NCBI GenBank assembly: GCA_002085205.1
Contig: NATF01000001.1
Location: forward strand, 1-18,009
Direction: 5' to 3'
From: Candidatus Cloacimonas sp. 4484_275
GTDB lineage: Bacteria > Cloacimonadota > Cloacimonadia > Cloacimonadales > TCS61
DNA: 18,009 nucleotides
Under the pieces are notes generated by a model. That model was given only the letters and a program-made list of their open reading frames with translations, had not been told where the DNA came from and ran no database searches. Both the position numbers and the translations under genes were made by a program. Shown in pieces: positions 17,901 to 18,009 of the stretch (the first letter of the stretch is position 1; each line of letters begins with the position of its first letter).

Positions 17901-18009
17901 CAATTGAAGGAGGTTATTTTCTCAGTTATATTCCACCCCAGAATTTCGAATATAACCAAACCGTTTTTGTCTCGGTTCAATGTCAGGATTTTGCCATAAC
18001 TCCGAATAC
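14984..18009 (+). CDS. Secreted FG-GAP beta-propeller / Ig-like repeat protein (continues past window)
   Basis: An uninterrupted frame of 1,008 codons runs to the window edge with no stop. A signal peptide (RKIPLFIIFLIYVGLFA, then EQ) starts it. Seven FG-GAP repeats follow, about 68 residues apart, with calcium-loop cores near residues 49, 117, 186, 254, 324, 388 and 457 (for example GDINGDGFDDIIVGA, GNFNNDQYDDIIVSA). Seven is the number that closes an integrin-alpha-like propeller. The last core (KFNEDEKNEICIAAS) is degenerate. From about residue 490 come five Ig-like modules of about 107 residues, with signatures such as DTDPPYTSEWNPEPNETNVP and GVD-NS. The C-terminus, and any sorting or anchoring signal, lies outside. 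GGAG is 5 bases before the ATG, which overlaps the motB stop. It is probably an adhesin or exported partner of the motor. Confidence 0.88.
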   Translation, partial: MRKIPLFIIFLIYVGLFAEQIIDFSDWNGNYTVIGEHSYDAFGSALVTGDINGDGFDDIIVGANAADPNGRNSAGCLYVFFGSSNLPQQTQLTAENADITFWGAEINDQLGTAITVGNFNNDQYDDIIVSAPYADCDNRESAGKVYVIFGKNNFSYIYDLLNAENYDVVICGEQANDFLGLSLEAGNLNGDIFDDIIIGTPKADEIIANCGKTYVIFGGYDFNGEYDLSVPDTADLTIIGESMNDNAGQSIIMGNFNADIYEDILIGAPNADPENRPNAGVIYLIKGRASFAGNIINLADSPEVTVKILGNTTSANVGAALAMGDVNNDNKDDIIFSNFAADNGYGNVDVIFGSNTLPAVIDLFSAQTDINIQNGSMGGILGETVFSWDINNDSYDDIIIGVPGANSQNGNSAGIVYLLYGSFNLSSNIDLNSDIADKIYFGASADDRLGNSLAVLKFNEDEKNEICIAASEGGNNKGIIYTVFGDLPYIWDKHPADEEMEVDIDANVTFKLTDEIDGIDLASVVVLIAGTEYTSDDDGFIHSGSNVSENEYSITIIPVGHFGYNQSVDVTINCRDIMGWQMPEESYRFYTREDTDPPYTSEWNPEPNETNVPVDTNISFHVYDDGEGVDINSVVVGIQGINYYNGNQYFSYSGDPNDYEIIIDPPLDFGYGENVFVSIDASDRAEVPNVMATVNYGFLCSQDTIPPLVLSWSPEEGEEVPPNATLRLEVVDFETGVDINSIQLYLDDEILTTDTPVPNTDGNGFILTYTPDVMNYYSLGEHNIRLIASDNAEPVANEVDSTSYFVCVSDNEPPYTQNHFPPRYENNAATNTVFQVEIIDDLMGVDQNSISITLNNEEIIGSPNTVVSQISGGYRIRYVPPERLLGQIDVLINAADVNNPPNVMETESYYFICTLDTNEPYVTNLDPDNNEINVPIDTNIHLEIHDDKTGVDPSSIILTVNSEDVTSATNIQTIEGGYFLSYIPPQNFEYNQTVFVSVQCQDFAITPN
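15128..16400 (+). repeat. Seven FG-GAP blade repeats
   Basis: These are seven diverged copies of about 204 bases (68 residues), each with a D-N-D-x-D/N-x-DD calcium-loop pattern followed by I-I-x-G/S-A/x. They form a single predicted seven-bladed propeller. Copies 4 and 7 have altered loops (IYEDILIG and KNEICIAA). Confidence 0.85.
16440..18009 (+). repeat. Ig-like module array
   Basis: Five tandem modules of about 320 bases begin near 16440, 16764, 17092, 17413 and 17730. Modules 2-5 share the opening D-x-x-P-P/Y and the mid-module GVD-x-(N/S)S-(I/V) motif; the first is more diverged. The array runs off the window edge, so the full copy number is unknown. Confidence 0.75.

Overview
The window is AT-rich, purine-rich coding DNA from a Gram-negative-type bacterium. 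This is shown by exported proteins, a MotB with an OmpA-like peptidoglycan-binding domain, and large secreted beta-propeller/Ig-like proteins. Signalling by many-PAS kinases, a FIST protein and FG-GAP/Ig-like secreted proteins suggests an uncultured candidate phylum such as Cloacimonadota; this assignment is a low-confidence guess. No tRNA, rRNA, CRISPR array or insertion sequence was seen.

Region 1 (1-2650, minus strand) is a housekeeping cluster read gltX -> holB -> glnS. glnS is cut by the window edge but looks normal. gltX and holB both carry internal deletions that break the reading frame. In holB the segment holding the Walker A and zinc module is missing. In gltX about 20 residues after the KLSKR loop are missing, and no ordinary start codon is visible.

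Region 2 (2739-12033, plus strand) is a dense signalling cluster. It starts with a receiver/multi-PAS histidine kinase that shows one in-frame and one frameshifting internal loss. A TIGR04076-type small protein follows, then a FIST sensor whose stop overlaps the start of a PAS histidine kinase, an Rcp1-like single-domain receiver, a receiver-PAS-histidine kinase and a CheY-like receiver. None of these has a DNA-binding output domain, so signalling appears to end in protein-protein contacts.

Region 3 (12146 to the right edge, plus strand) is the most interesting part. It is a tight four-gene operon: an exported membrane protein fusing a FliF-like ring/TM segment to FliG middle and C-terminal domains, a MotA/PomA stator, a MotB stator with an acidic N-terminal extension, and a large secreted protein with seven FG-GAP blades followed by Ig-like modules. 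The last gene overlaps motB by ATGA. No other flagellar gene is present. I read this as a compact ion-driven rotary motor (rotor ring, stator, likely Na+ coupled) dedicated to a surface protein, possibly controlled by the single-domain receiver just upstream. The motor parts are well supported by sequence; the function is inference.
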